Origin: Planctomycetia bacterium
Lineage (GTDB): Bacteria > Planctomycetota > Planctomycetia > Pirellulales > JACPPG01
Assembly: GCA_016191115.1 (NCBI GenBank)
Contig: JACPPG010000065.1
Span: forward strand, 1 to 64,000
Reading direction: 5' to 3'
Length of the DNA stretch: 64,000 nt
Shown here piece by piece: positions 26,001 through 34,336 of the stretch (the first letter of the stretch is position 1; each line of letters opens with the position of its first letter). The position numbers were made by a program, and so were the translations under genes. The notes under the pieces were generated by a model that was not told the DNA's origin, did no database searches, and worked only from the letters and a program-made list of their open reading frames with translations.

Positions 26001-27394
26001 GCAGCCACGTCGGGCTCTCCGAGGCAGCTTCGGCCCCAGTTCGGCTTCGCCGCCAGGCGCGCGACCCTGAGTGGCGCCGGCGGCAGTGCTCGATTGTCGA
26101 GCTTCGGCAGATCATGACACGCGCCGCACCGATGGGCGGCAGCCAGCTTCGCGCCGTGACGCGGGTCGCCGGGAGGGTCATCGTCGGGACCGCCGTTGGG
26201 CGCGGCATCGGCCGGCGCGGCGTCCGACTCGCGCTGCGCCGACAAGTACGCGGCCAGATCGTTCCGCTGCTGGTCCGAGAGCGGAAAAACCGGCATACGG
26301 TGCGAGGCGTTCGTGGCCGCGGGCTCGGCCAGCCACCGGGCAAAGAAATCGACCGGCCGCTTGCTACCGACGGTCGATAGATCACCGCCGCCAAAAAGCC
26401 GCCCGTTGCCGAGCGCACCGAGCTTATGGCAGGCCAGGCAACCGATCGATAAGAACAGCTCCTCGCCGGCGTCGCGATCGGCTTCATCCGCCGCGCGGGA
26501 GGTATTCGGCCGCGCGATCGGGGACGCCGGCTGCGAGCCTGCGAGCAGGAACGCCACGATATGGCGTGCATCGTCGCGACTGATGCCCAGGCCCGGCATG
26601 CGGAACTTCACATCGTCGATGGCCGAGGCTGACGGCGAGTTGGCCGATCCGCGTTCATCTTTCGACGGCGCAGCGGCAATGGCCGGTGGACCCTTCTTCC
26701 CGCCGATCCAAGCCGTCAACCAATCGTGCGACACGTTCCCTGACAAGTGCGTAACGGCCGGCGCGCGGAGCACCGGCTGCACGTCGGGCAGGTCGTGGCA
26801 CGCCGCGCACCGCAACCCCCGCACGAGCAGGCGCCCTTCGTCGAACTGTGTAAGTGACACAGGTTGCCGATCGTGGAACAACAATCGCTCCGGCACGCGC
26901 TCCAACTGAAATCGCGGGCCGGACCAGTAAAGCCCGATCTGCGCGGCATGGCCCGTCTTGCGAAAGTCGAGTTCGAGTGAGTGGTGGCCGAACTCCAACT
27001 CGACGGGCTCGCTGTCGATCCACCCCGGTTTGTCGGCGGCTGCGTCTAGCAGCGTCTTGCCGTCGGCCGTCAGCCGGACCGTGCCGCCACCCGCATGAAT
27101 GTGCAGCCGGTGCCGGCCCGGCGCAAGCACGTTGAGCTTGCCGGACCAGCGGGCAGTGAATTCTCCCGACGGCACCCGCGGGTCAGGTTGTGAGTCGCCC
27201 CACACGAATCGCACGGCCGGATCGAGGCGCGCGTGAGAACGGCCGTCGCTGCCGCTGTAATGGGCGATCAAACCCGGCGGCAATTCGAGAATCGCATCTT
27301 CGTCGTCGGACGTAGCCGCCGGTGGATCAGCGAGAACATGACCCGCTCCAACCACCACCCCAAGCGTGAGCAGCGTGCTTGTTAGCATAAGCAT
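23003..27394 (-). CDS. Secreted pentaheme c-type cytochrome with PA14-like and beta-propeller-like domains
   Basis: The predicted protein has about 1463 residues with an N-terminal signal peptide (MLMLTSTLLTLGVVVGAGHV). A PA14-like ligand-binding domain (LIAHYSGSDG to GLYWSG) is followed by five c-type heme sites: CAACH, CLACH, CGACH, CLACH and CTSCH. The second half resembles the PVC-type sorbosone/glucose dehydrogenase propeller (MPTGFAWRGDGALLFSSLKG, DADGDGLEDVLQ, FPMGLARSRAGAVFATDNQG). It is probably a periplasmic electron-transfer protein working with the dehydrogenase encoded 83 bases upstream. I chose ATG 27394 because the residues before it are encoded by a dispersed repeat; ATG 27388 is equally possible. 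Confidence 0.82.
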   Translation of the reverse strand: MLMLTSTLLTLGVVVGAGHVLADPPAATSDDEDAILELPPGLIAHYSGSDGRSHARLDPAVRFVWGDSQPDPRVPSGEFTARWSGKLNVLAPGRHRLHIHAGGGTVRLTADGKTLLDAAADKPGWIDSEPVELEFGHHSLELDFRKTGHAAQIGLYWSGPRFQLERVPERLLFHDRQPVSLTQFDEGRLLVRGLRCAACHDLPDVQPVLRAPAVTHLSGNVSHDWLTAWIGGKKGPPAIAAAPSKDERGSANSPSASAIDDVKFRMPGLGISRDDARHIVAFLLAGSQPASPIARPNTSRAADEADRDAGEELFLSIGCLACHKLGALGNGRLFGGGDLSTVGSKRPVDFFARWLAEPAATNASHRMPVFPLSDQQRNDLAAYLSAQRESDAAPADAAPNGGPDDDPPGDPRHGAKLAAAHRCGACHDLPKLDNRALPPAPLRVARLAAKPNWGRSCLGEPDVAAHRPGYRLRPEQREAVIAYVTAMAIAPRASEAPIRASDTAADKPLDGARLLVERNCLACHSRGLAPGLGPRMPELIAAHPELAAVAAALTPPSLEDVGDKLRRPAIVEAVTTSRPPLRPWLKIRMPRFRFDGSEAEALADWFAATDLLPERPRQPKPALDDEALFAAGRRLVTGDGFGCTSCHQIGTAVPKQDNLAALGTDLSLVGNRIRQPWFDRWTRNPARIVPRMEMPAIEVPVRGVLDERLDDQLAALWHVLNVPRFTPPEAGAVRVVRTRNVPEEKERAAVLTDVFAIDRHPFVRPLAIGLPNRHTVLLDCEQNRLAGWWIGDAARERTRGKSWYWEAGGTHLVDVRPGESELSLLVGGAAREPVVGGQFAADLDSWQHTAERGVTFTYRLHFGGDAGEDTSRLVLRVAQTVTPMWQDGAERRGGFRRQIEIRGAPADSAIFWRLLPADVTGPLDGGRFTTTGGPAGSVSLRLIEPAGAALSVEGAGAPHARLTTRDGHNAIACEVEYTSELAADRYPQPPAAPVPLPAARLACVPGFDAVRLPLPASDMPTGFAWRGDGALLFSSLKGQVWLARDADGDGLEDVLQAISDELAAPYGLVARGDYIDVINKNGLVRLSDFDEEGRAGRTEIVADGWGHTDDYHDWAVGLAPDSSGGYTIALPCRQDKRSDKEARLRGSIVRLAPGKQTPDDPRSFTLEPVASGLRFPMGLARSRAGAVFATDNQGNYNPFNELNHIVPRAHYGFLNKVEAQAGTPPPRTGPAIEIPHPWTRSVNGIAFLDTPPAVREKSGRDVFGPFEGHLVGCEYDTRRLVRMSLQPVGNTFQGAVYPLSIEPPEGEDTFEGPVVCQVAPDGAVYVGNMRDSGWGGGQNTGSIVRLSATGRWPSGIAEIRAGRSGFTIDFTGSVDAQAGADPGNYGVVSYRRIPTPEYGGPDVDRQTARIRAVTLSADRRQAALLVDHLREGFVYEFRLQNLTGTGEPFFPAEAYYTLRKVPQ

Positions 27395-27421
27395 GCCCAC
27401 GCGAGCGTGGGCCTGGCACCC
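27391..27421. repeat. GCATGCCCACGCGAGCGTGGGC repeat at the start of the pentaheme cytochrome gene
   Basis: This is a copy of the palindromic repeat seen at 8749-8771. Its first bases overlap the probable start codon (minus-strand ATG at 27392-27394). It fills most of the 83-base gap between the two giant genes. Confidence 0.7.
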
Positions 27422-27477
27422 GGCAGTCGGCGGTCGGCCCAGGGCATTTCGCATGGCAAGACTGCCAGGACCATCGT

Positions 27478-30400
27478 TCAGTCGGTCGCCACCGGGGTGA
27501 TCCGCACGCTCTTGAGGTCCATCAAGTAGCCCGTCAGCTTGCCCGCCGGACGCAGGACGACTTGCTGCCGGCCGGCCTTAAGCGCCACGACGCCGACGGT
27601 CACCTGGCGATAAGTGTCCCAGTTGCCGGTGCTCGGCGCCTTGCCGGCCAGCGTGGCATCGCCGACCAGAAGCTGGTAGCCGTTGCCGGCCACCTCCGGC
27701 GCGCACGCGCAGTCAAGCCGCACGATGTACTTGCCGGGCTGGGTGACCTCGAACGTCCACACGGCGTGATCGTTCTCGCTGCCCCACATGCCCAAGTTGC
27801 GATAGAGCGGCTCGAACGTGAGCGTGCTGCCGTAAATCTCACAATCCGACGCGAGCAACCAGAACTCACCGCGGAAGCCCTCCGGCTCGACGATCTTCGG
27901 CTCGTTGCCGGCGAAAACGCGCCGCGGCGGCCTGATGCCCGACAGGTACGCCGCCAGGTCGGAAAACTCCGCCGGGCTGATGTCCTTCTCCAACCCCTCG
28001 GGCATGAGCGACTTGCTGCTGCTGGCGAGCTCGGCCAGGTCGCTGCGGAGGATCGTGGCCTGCTTTCCTTCCTGCCCGACGAGCGTGACGCTGGCGCCGG
28101 TTTCAGAGGCGAGCATGCCGGTGTACGTCAGTCCGCCAGTAGTGGCCGCGGTGTAGTTGATGAACTTGCTCTCGACCGCGCGGTTGGGATCGAGGATCGC
28201 CACGAGCATCGTTTCATTGCCCTTGTCGGTCAGCGCGGCGAGATCCGGTCCAACCTCGGTCCCGATATCCTCCAAGCGATGACAGACCGAGCAGCTCTTT
28301 TTGAAGATGGCCTTGCCGCGCTGGCGGTCTCCGCCGGAAGTCAGCGCCGCGCGATACTTCTCGATCACGGCCCGCCGATCCGAATCGCCCGAGACGGCCA
28401 GCAGCTTCTCGGCCCGTGCGCGGACTTCGTTGTCGCGATGCTCGACCAGGCGCTGGCGGCGTGCGGCGTCGATCTCGCCTGGCGCGATGTGGCCAGCGGC
28501 GATGTCGTCGAGCAATACCGTCAGCCAGGCCCCGCGCCGCATAAGCGCATCCAGCACCTGGCCGCGGACTTCGGGCCCAGACCCCTTCCAGTTCGCTAGC
28601 AACAGAGTCGGCACGCGCGCGTCGTCCAGTTTCGCGAGCGCCGCGACGGCGGCCGCCTGAAGCTCGGCGCTCGACTGCGGAACCAAGAGGCCGGCGAGCA
28701 GGTCCACGTCGGCCTGCTCTCGGTCGGGCCCGCGCCCCAGAAGCGAAGTGGCCGCGGCGCGGGCAGCCGGGTCGACCGAATCCTTCGTGGCGGTCTCCCG
28801 CGCCCAGGCGAACATCGGTGCGAGTCGATTCAAGCCGGCCTTCAGACCCTCGTCGGCGTCTTTCTGAAACTTAGCAAGCGACAGGTTGCGCCGATCCAAC
28901 GTGTCGAGCAAGCCGGCCAGCGCCGCGACCTGCCAGTCCTCGAAAGTGCCGTCCTTCGGCTCAGCCAGCGCGGCCAAGAGCCGCACGAGCACCTGATGAT
29001 TGTCGAACGCCGTGGCCAGCGTCAGCAACTTCTGGAAGAGCGCGACGGGGTGCTCGTGGCCCACGCCCGCCAGCACGGTCTCCACCACGCTATCCAAGTG
29101 ATCGCTGGAGATCGAGCTCATGACGGCGGCCGCGATATAGATGTCGCCGGAGTCGGCCAGCGCGATCCGCCCCAGGGCCTGGCCGGCGCGGCGATCGCCC
29201 CATTCGCCCAGGCTGTAGGCCAATTGCAGGCGGACTTGTGCATCGGCGTCGCTCACCAGGGCCAGCGCGGCGGCGGCCACCTCGGGCGAACGAGCCAGCC
29301 ACGGCTCGGATAACCGAATGGCGTGCCGCCGGACGCCGGGCTCCGCATCCGCCAGACCGGCGAGCAGCACTTTTTCGTCGAGCGCGCCCAGCCCGTCGAG
29401 CGTACACAGCGCCTGCAGCCGCGCGGTGCCACGGCCGCACGTCGTCGCCAGCTTCGCCAAGAACGGCGCCGCCGCCTTCTCGCCGCGCCACAAAAGAAGC
29501 CCCTGCACCATGTCGCGCAGTGGGCCGTTGGGACTATCGAGCGCCGCCACGAGGCCCGCGGTGTTCAGCCGATCCAGCCGCGGAACTTGACGCGGCGGCG
29601 TGCCGACCGGGTAGACGCGATAGATGCGCCCCATGTCCTCGCCGGCCCGCAGGTTCAGCCGCTCCTGCCAATCCTTGGGGATGTACTCGGGGTGCTCGAT
29701 GACGGCGCGATACATGTCGGCGATCCACACCGCGCCATCGGGTCCGGTCCGCACCATGGTGGGACGAAACCAGTTGTCGCTCGAGGCCAGGAACTCCGCT
29801 TGCTGCTCGTCGGCGGCGCGGCGGCTGTGGAAGAGCACTCCCTCGCGCGACATGACCTCGCGGTGCACCAGGTTGTGCACCGGCTCGCTGACGAACGTGT
29901 TGCCCGCGAACGCCGGGCCCAACAGCTCGTCGCGATAGACGATCGCGCTACAGGCGGACGTGAAGCGGTTGGCGACGTTGAAGTCGTTAAAGCGCGGCAA
30001 CGTGCGGCTCACCGGGAACACCGGCGCGGCGCCAGGCGCGACCGAAACGTCGTTGCGCGGATTGGGCGACGGCACATTCCGGTTGCGCCTCAGGTAGTGG
30101 TCCTCTAGCACATACTGGAACATCGGATCGCTATTCTGCGAGCCGAACCAGTTGCCCCAGTCGTCGCGCTCGCGCATGAATTGGGCCTGGCCGATTTCCG
30201 GATCGAGCTGGCCGGTGTCGGGCCGGATGCGGAAGTCGCGGAAGCTAAGCGGCACTCGCTCGCCGGTCTTGGTCGACTCGATCTGCCCGCCGCTGTCCCC
30301 GTTGGCGCAATAGATCCAGTTGTCGAGTCCCCACCGCAGTCCATTGACGCGGTGCTGCTGGTTGCCCTCGCCGAAGCCGTGAAAGAGGACCTGTTTGACG

Positions 30401-32673
30401 TCGGCGCGGCCGTCGCCGTCGGTGTCCTCGGCGTAGACGATATCGGGCGCGGCCGTGTACAAGATGCCCTTCCGCCATACCATCACACCGCTGGGAAAGG
30501 GCAAGTCCTCGAGGAACACGGTCGCTCGGTCGTAGCGGCCGTCGCCGTCGGTGTCTTCCAGATACTTGATCCGCCCGCCCGGCTTGCCTTGCCCATCCAT
30601 TCCCATCGGGTAATCGCGCATCTCGACGACCCACAGCCGGCCGTCGGGCCCCCAGTCGAACGCCACGGGGCCGACGACTAGCGGCTCGGCCGCGACCAGC
30701 TCGACGGTGAGGCCCGGCCGCACGCGGATGGCGCGGAGCGAGGCCTCGGGGGACTTGGCCTCGGGCTCGACCTCCTTCAGCAAGTCGGCGAACGCCCGGC
30801 GATCGACCAGGTCCTTCATGCGGTCGGTCGTTTCGTTGTGCACCCACATGTGCCGCGCCTGGAACCACGCGCCGTTGTTCGTTCCCTCCTTGACAATCGG
30901 CGGCAGCGCGCCGGTAGTGCTCGCTTTGCCGGAGGCGACGCGTCGCGACCAACCGGCGTCCATCGAGCGAAACAAATCGATCGAATAACGCTCGTCGTTG
31001 GAAAAAACCACGTCGTCGTAGGCGTCCTCGTCGACGTCGACGAAGCGCAAGCCCGCGTCCCGGCCGCGGGCATCGACGATCGCCGTCCCCTCGGGCAGCG
31101 AGAATGGCAGGCGCCGCCACGAATTCTCTTGGCGATCGAAGCCGAAGGCGGCCCGCTGGCTGTCGTTGCCGACCAAAAGCTCGCAGACCCCGTCGCGGTC
31201 GAGATCGCGCAGCCGGACGCCGCGATCGCGGCCGTTGTCGCCCGCGAGCACGTCGTGCCCGTCGATCGTCAGGCCGGCCACGAGCGGCTGGTCATCGTGC
31301 CATTTGCCGTCGCGAAACGTCCATGCACCACGGTGGCTTTTGCTCGCCACGAGCATCGACGCATCATCTCCGGCACGAACGACGCCAAAGCGGACGCCGG
31401 CGTCGCGCGGCCGGCCCGCAATGTCGGCTTCGACTAGTTCGACGGGGAAGTCGCTTGTTTTCCACGAGCCCGTTGCGGGCGACCAGACGCGCGTTTTGCG
31501 GACGCGATCGTTGCCGATCACCACGTCCAGAAAGCCGTCCTGGTTCAAGTCGAGTAGTCGCGCGCCCGCGTCCTGCCCATTCGCACCGCGGAGCGACTGG
31601 CCGCCCAGCAGGTTCTTCTCGAGCCGCTCGAGCGCCTCGCGGAAATTGAGGAACTTCACTTTGCGGCCGTGCTTCGCCACGGCGTGATCGATCAAGGTCA
31701 CGATCTGTTCAGGGCGGATCCACTCGTAGGGATGGAACACCAGCGTGAACGTACCCTGCTTGGCCACCGTGGCGTCGATCGCCGCCTGCATGTCGGCCAC
31801 CGTCTGCGGGTTGGCCGGCTTGTGAAGGCGCTGCGCCTCCCAGTCGCTGGGAACAATGCATGGGAATTCCCAGCACAATCGACCGATCACGTACGGATAC
31901 GGATAGTCGGCAACCGTGTTGACGAACGTCCGATCCGCCGGCAGGTACTTGCGGAACCGCTCGCGGCCGTCGGCGTCCAACGCCACCTCGCGCGGCAGCG
32001 CCGGGTCGTTGGCCGTAAAGAGCTGGAACACCGACGAATCGATCGACAGCCACCGCCCCTCGGGCGTCGTGCGATTGAAGATCTCGGCAAAGAACCGCGG
32101 GCTGACGGTGTTCAGCGAGTCGCAGCACGGCATGCGGAACGCCACCGGCCGATTGCGGGGCACGGTCGTCATGAGATCGACGCAGCGATCGTAGGTGGCC
32201 TTCGCCTTGGCAAAGTCGCTCTTGCCGAGAAGCGGGCACGGGTGGTCGAACGTGTGGGTCTCCAGGCTCACCCCCTCGGCCAGCCACCGCTGCAAGTGCG
32301 GCTGGTCGGGCTTGATCTGGCAGGTCATGATCGACAGCGCGGCGCGGCCGTCGATCTGCTTCAGCCGCTCGAGGATCGGCCGGAGGTAGGCCTCCCATTT
32401 TTCATGGCCGCGCATGTCGTCGATCGCCAGCACCACCACGGCCTCGACGCCCGGCTCCCCCACCCATTGCGGCGTCGTAAGACGCGGAAAATCGCGGGAG
32501 ACATAGTACGGATCGTCCGAGTCGAGATACGTGAGCCGATTGGCATCGCCGGCGCTCGTCCGCGATGCGCCGGCCACGAGCGCCAGCGCGGCGAGCCACG
32601 GCGCGCAGGCCAAGCGACGTGCGGGCGGCGACAGGAAATGCCCTGGGGCAGGAAGCGTCGGGGTAGGCGTCAT
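27478..32673 (-). CDS. Polysaccharide deacetylase / FG-GAP / PVC-type dehydrogenase / HEAT / heme-c fusion protein
   Basis: This 1731-residue secreted protein combines several domains. After a signal peptide (LACAPWLAALALVAGA), residues ~45-340 resemble a NodB-type deacetylase, with AIDDM, HTFDH (H-x3-H) and RMPCCD matching motifs 1-3. FG-GAP/VCBS-like calcium loops follow (DLNQDGFLD, DLDRDGVCE, DVDEDAYDD). Then come the PVC-type membrane-bound dehydrogenase propeller (VAFDWGPDGRLWVVEMRDYP, EDTDGDGRYDR), a HEAT-repeat region (GVRRHAIRL onwards), a planctomycete-type single-heme domain (SCSVCHRLEDIGTEVGPDL) and a carbohydrate-binding-like beta domain. A role in extracellular glycan attack with oxidation is inferred. 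ATG 32673 places the signal peptide at the N-terminus. Confidence 0.88.
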   Translation of the reverse strand: MTPTPTLPAPGHFLSPPARRLACAPWLAALALVAGASRTSAGDANRLTYLDSDDPYYVSRDFPRLTTPQWVGEPGVEAVVVLAIDDMRGHEKWEAYLRPILERLKQIDGRAALSIMTCQIKPDQPHLQRWLAEGVSLETHTFDHPCPLLGKSDFAKAKATYDRCVDLMTTVPRNRPVAFRMPCCDSLNTVSPRFFAEIFNRTTPEGRWLSIDSSVFQLFTANDPALPREVALDADGRERFRKYLPADRTFVNTVADYPYPYVIGRLCWEFPCIVPSDWEAQRLHKPANPQTVADMQAAIDATVAKQGTFTLVFHPYEWIRPEQIVTLIDHAVAKHGRKVKFLNFREALERLEKNLLGGQSLRGANGQDAGARLLDLNQDGFLDVVIGNDRVRKTRVWSPATGSWKTSDFPVELVEADIAGRPRDAGVRFGVVRAGDDASMLVASKSHRGAWTFRDGKWHDDQPLVAGLTIDGHDVLAGDNGRDRGVRLRDLDRDGVCELLVGNDSQRAAFGFDRQENSWRRLPFSLPEGTAIVDARGRDAGLRFVDVDEDAYDDVVFSNDERYSIDLFRSMDAGWSRRVASGKASTTGALPPIVKEGTNNGAWFQARHMWVHNETTDRMKDLVDRRAFADLLKEVEPEAKSPEASLRAIRVRPGLTVELVAAEPLVVGPVAFDWGPDGRLWVVEMRDYPMGMDGQGKPGGRIKYLEDTDGDGRYDRATVFLEDLPFPSGVMVWRKGILYTAAPDIVYAEDTDGDGRADVKQVLFHGFGEGNQQHRVNGLRWGLDNWIYCANGDSGGQIESTKTGERVPLSFRDFRIRPDTGQLDPEIGQAQFMRERDDWGNWFGSQNSDPMFQYVLEDHYLRRNRNVPSPNPRNDVSVAPGAAPVFPVSRTLPRFNDFNVANRFTSACSAIVYRDELLGPAFAGNTFVSEPVHNLVHREVMSREGVLFHSRRAADEQQAEFLASSDNWFRPTMVRTGPDGAVWIADMYRAVIEHPEYIPKDWQERLNLRAGEDMGRIYRVYPVGTPPRQVPRLDRLNTAGLVAALDSPNGPLRDMVQGLLLWRGEKAAAPFLAKLATTCGRGTARLQALCTLDGLGALDEKVLLAGLADAEPGVRRHAIRLSEPWLARSPEVAAAALALVSDADAQVRLQLAYSLGEWGDRRAGQALGRIALADSGDIYIAAAVMSSISSDHLDSVVETVLAGVGHEHPVALFQKLLTLATAFDNHQVLVRLLAALAEPKDGTFEDWQVAALAGLLDTLDRRNLSLAKFQKDADEGLKAGLNRLAPMFAWARETATKDSVDPAARAAATSLLGRGPDREQADVDLLAGLLVPQSSAELQAAAVAALAKLDDARVPTLLLANWKGSGPEVRGQVLDALMRRGAWLTVLLDDIAAGHIAPGEIDAARRQRLVEHRDNEVRARAEKLLAVSGDSDRRAVIEKYRAALTSGGDRQRGKAIFKKSCSVCHRLEDIGTEVGPDLAALTDKGNETMLVAILDPNRAVESKFINYTAATTGGLTYTGMLASETGASVTLVGQEGKQATILRSDLAELASSSKSLMPEGLEKDISPAEFSDLAAYLSGIRPPRRVFAGNEPKIVEPEGFRGEFWLLASDCEIYGSTLTFEPLYRNLGMWGSENDHAVWTFEVTQPGKYIVRLDCACAPEVAGNGYQLLVGDATLAGKAPSTGNWDTYRQVTVGVVALKAGRQQVVLRPAGKLTGYLMDLKSVRITPVATD

Positions 32674-32782
32674 GGCTTTTGGCCCATTGTAACCAGAATC
32701 GAAGCCGCGTGCCGGCATCCCGGAAACAGGAGTCTGGCCACCGCAACTGGCCTCACGCGCCGATCGTCGGTAGGATTCCGCG

Positions 32783-33049
32783 ATGCTTCCGGTCGTAGTT
32801 TACACCCGCCGTGGCTGCCATTTGTGCGACGAAGCGCTCGACGTGCTCGCACGGCATGGCCTCGCGCCGCGAACGGTCGACATCGATGCCGATCCGGCCT
32901 TGCGCGAGCGCTACAACGAGTGCGTGCCCGTGGTCGAGATCGAAGGACGCGAGCGGTTCCGCGGCCGCGTCGACGAGCGACTGCTGCGCCGTCTGTTGGC
33001 AGGGAGGACGACCCGGAAGGGCGAAGCTCCCGCTGAGCCGGGTTTCTGA
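32783..33049 (+). CDS. Glutaredoxin-like thioredoxin-fold protein
   Basis: This is a small protein of 88 residues with the glutaredoxin/DUF836-like pattern: VVVYTRRGCHLCDEALDVL gives a redox-active Cys-x-x-Cys, and ECVPVVEIEG contains the cis-Pro. The fold is complete by about residue 72. The last residues (KGEAPAEPGF) are encoded by a dispersed repeat arm (33015-33041) and are not expected to be functional. It probably catalyses thiol-disulfide exchange in the cytoplasm; the substrate is unknown. It lies divergent from the giant fusion gene, with ATG 32783 the only reasonable start. Confidence 0.83.
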   Translation: MLPVVVYTRRGCHLCDEALDVLARHGLAPRTVDIDADPALRERYNECVPVVEIEGRERFRGRVDERLLRRLLAGRTTRKGEAPAEPGF

Positions 33050-33096
33050 TGGGATGCTGCCATTGCATGCCGGCTCGGCAGGAGCCTCGCCCTCCC
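33015..33096. repeat. GGGCGAAGCTCCCGCTGAGCCGG inverted repeat overlapping a gene end
   Basis: The left arm (about 33015-33042) lies inside the 3' end of the glutaredoxin-like gene; the right arm is at 33070-33096. The arms match with a few differences over 26 bases. It is the same family as 17396-17479 and 58424-58449. The stop codon of the upstream gene lies just after the left arm. Confidence 0.8.
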
Positions 33097-33213
33097 GTCG
33101 GATGCCGTGCCCTCAACGCCACGCGCAAGGGTCCTCGACGTAGCGCGGCCTGGCCCTAAAATGGCCGCAGGGCTGCTCACATTGCCACGCGGTCCCGCTG
33201 GAGTTTCTCGCGG

Positions 33214-34323
33214 ATGGACGATTGCCTGATCGTGGGGGGCGGAGTCATCGGTCTTTCGCTGGCCTACGAACTGGCCGGCCAGGGGTGCGCCGTACATGTC
33301 CTCGAGCGCGGGTTGCCCGGCCGGGAAGCCTCCTGGGCGGGGGCCGGCATTCTCCCGCCCGGTAGTATCACCGCCCCCGTTACGCCCGACGAAAAGCTCG
33401 CTCGGCTGTGCCATGACTTGCACCCGCAATGGGCCGCGCGGCTGCGCGAGGAGACGGGCATCGACAACGGCTACTGGCGGTGCGGCGGTATTTATTTGGC
33501 CCGCACCGTGGCTGCCGCGCAAGGAATCCGCCAGCAGGCCCGCTATTGGAAAGAGCGTGGGATCACGGTTATCGAGACCTCACCGGCGGGCCTGGCCGAG
33601 TGCGAGCCGGCACTCGCGGGCGTCGAGCGCGGCGTCACCGCGGCGTTGTTCCTCCCGGACGAGGCGCAGCTCCGCAACCCGCGGCACATGAAGGCGCTCT
33701 TGGCGGCGTGCGCGTCGCGGGGCGTGCGCGTCAGCGGCGGCGTCACCGTCGACGACTTTGAAACAGCCCGGGATCGCGTCGTGGCGGTTCGGGCCACGAG
33801 CGGCCGATTCGCCGCCGGCACGATTTGCGTTACCGGCGGCGCCTGGAGCCGCGGGCTCCTCGCGCGGTTAGGAGTCGCCATCGCCGTCAAACCGATTCGT
33901 GGACAGATCGCGCTATTGAATACCGGCGCGCCGGTGCTGCGCCGCGTGATCAACGAGGGCCGCTGTTATTTGGTCCCGCGCGCCGACGGCCGCGTGCTGG
34001 TGGGCTCGACCGAGGAGGACGTCGGTTTCGACAAGCAAACGACCGCCGAAGCAATTGCCGGGCTACTATCGTTTGCCACCGAGCTTGTGCCTGCGCTCGC
34101 GGCAGCGCAGCTCGAGACATGCTGGGCAGGTCTGCGCCCTGGCTCGGCCGATGGACGCCCTTACCTCGGCCGCGTGCCCGGCTACGACAACATGTTCGTC
34201 GCCGCCGGCCATTTCCGCAGCGGCTTACAACTATCGCCCGGAACGGCGGTGCTCATGCGGCAAGCGATCCTCGGCCAAGCAACCGACGTCGACTTGAGCA
34301 CGTTCGGGGTCGACCGCGGGTGA
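33214..34323 (+). CDS. thiO: FAD-dependent glycine oxidase, ThiO type
   Basis: This 369-residue flavoprotein of the D-amino-acid/glycine oxidase family begins with the Rossmann motif CLIVGGGVIGLSLAYELAGQ. The substrate domain contains REASWAGAGILPPGS and VKPIRGQIALLN. The C-terminal FAD motif is TCWAGLRPGSADGRPYLGRVPGYDNMFVAAGHFRSGL, given here only as landmarks: WAGLRPGSADGRP and GHFRSGLQLSPGT. ThiO makes the dehydroglycine used for the thiazole ring of thiamine. No thiG, thiS or TPP riboswitch was seen nearby, so the thiamine role is from the family only; a related amine oxidase is the alternative. The gene is convergent with the next one, 13 bases apart. Confidence 0.85.
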   Translation: MDDCLIVGGGVIGLSLAYELAGQGCAVHVLERGLPGREASWAGAGILPPGSITAPVTPDEKLARLCHDLHPQWAARLREETGIDNGYWRCGGIYLARTVAAAQGIRQQARYWKERGITVIETSPAGLAECEPALAGVERGVTAALFLPDEAQLRNPRHMKALLAACASRGVRVSGGVTVDDFETARDRVVAVRATSGRFAAGTICVTGGAWSRGLLARLGVAIAVKPIRGQIALLNTGAPVLRRVINEGRCYLVPRADGRVLVGSTEEDVGFDKQTTAEAIAGLLSFATELVPALAAAQLETCWAGLRPGSADGRPYLGRVPGYDNMFVAAGHFRSGLQLSPGTAVLMRQAILGQATDVDLSTFGVDRG

Positions 34324-34336
34324 GCGGAATTTTGAA

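Noticed and set aside
33050..33213. TPP riboswitch upstream of thiO
   Set aside because: No CUGAGA-type conserved core was found. The gap is filled by the GGGCGAAGCTCC repeat.
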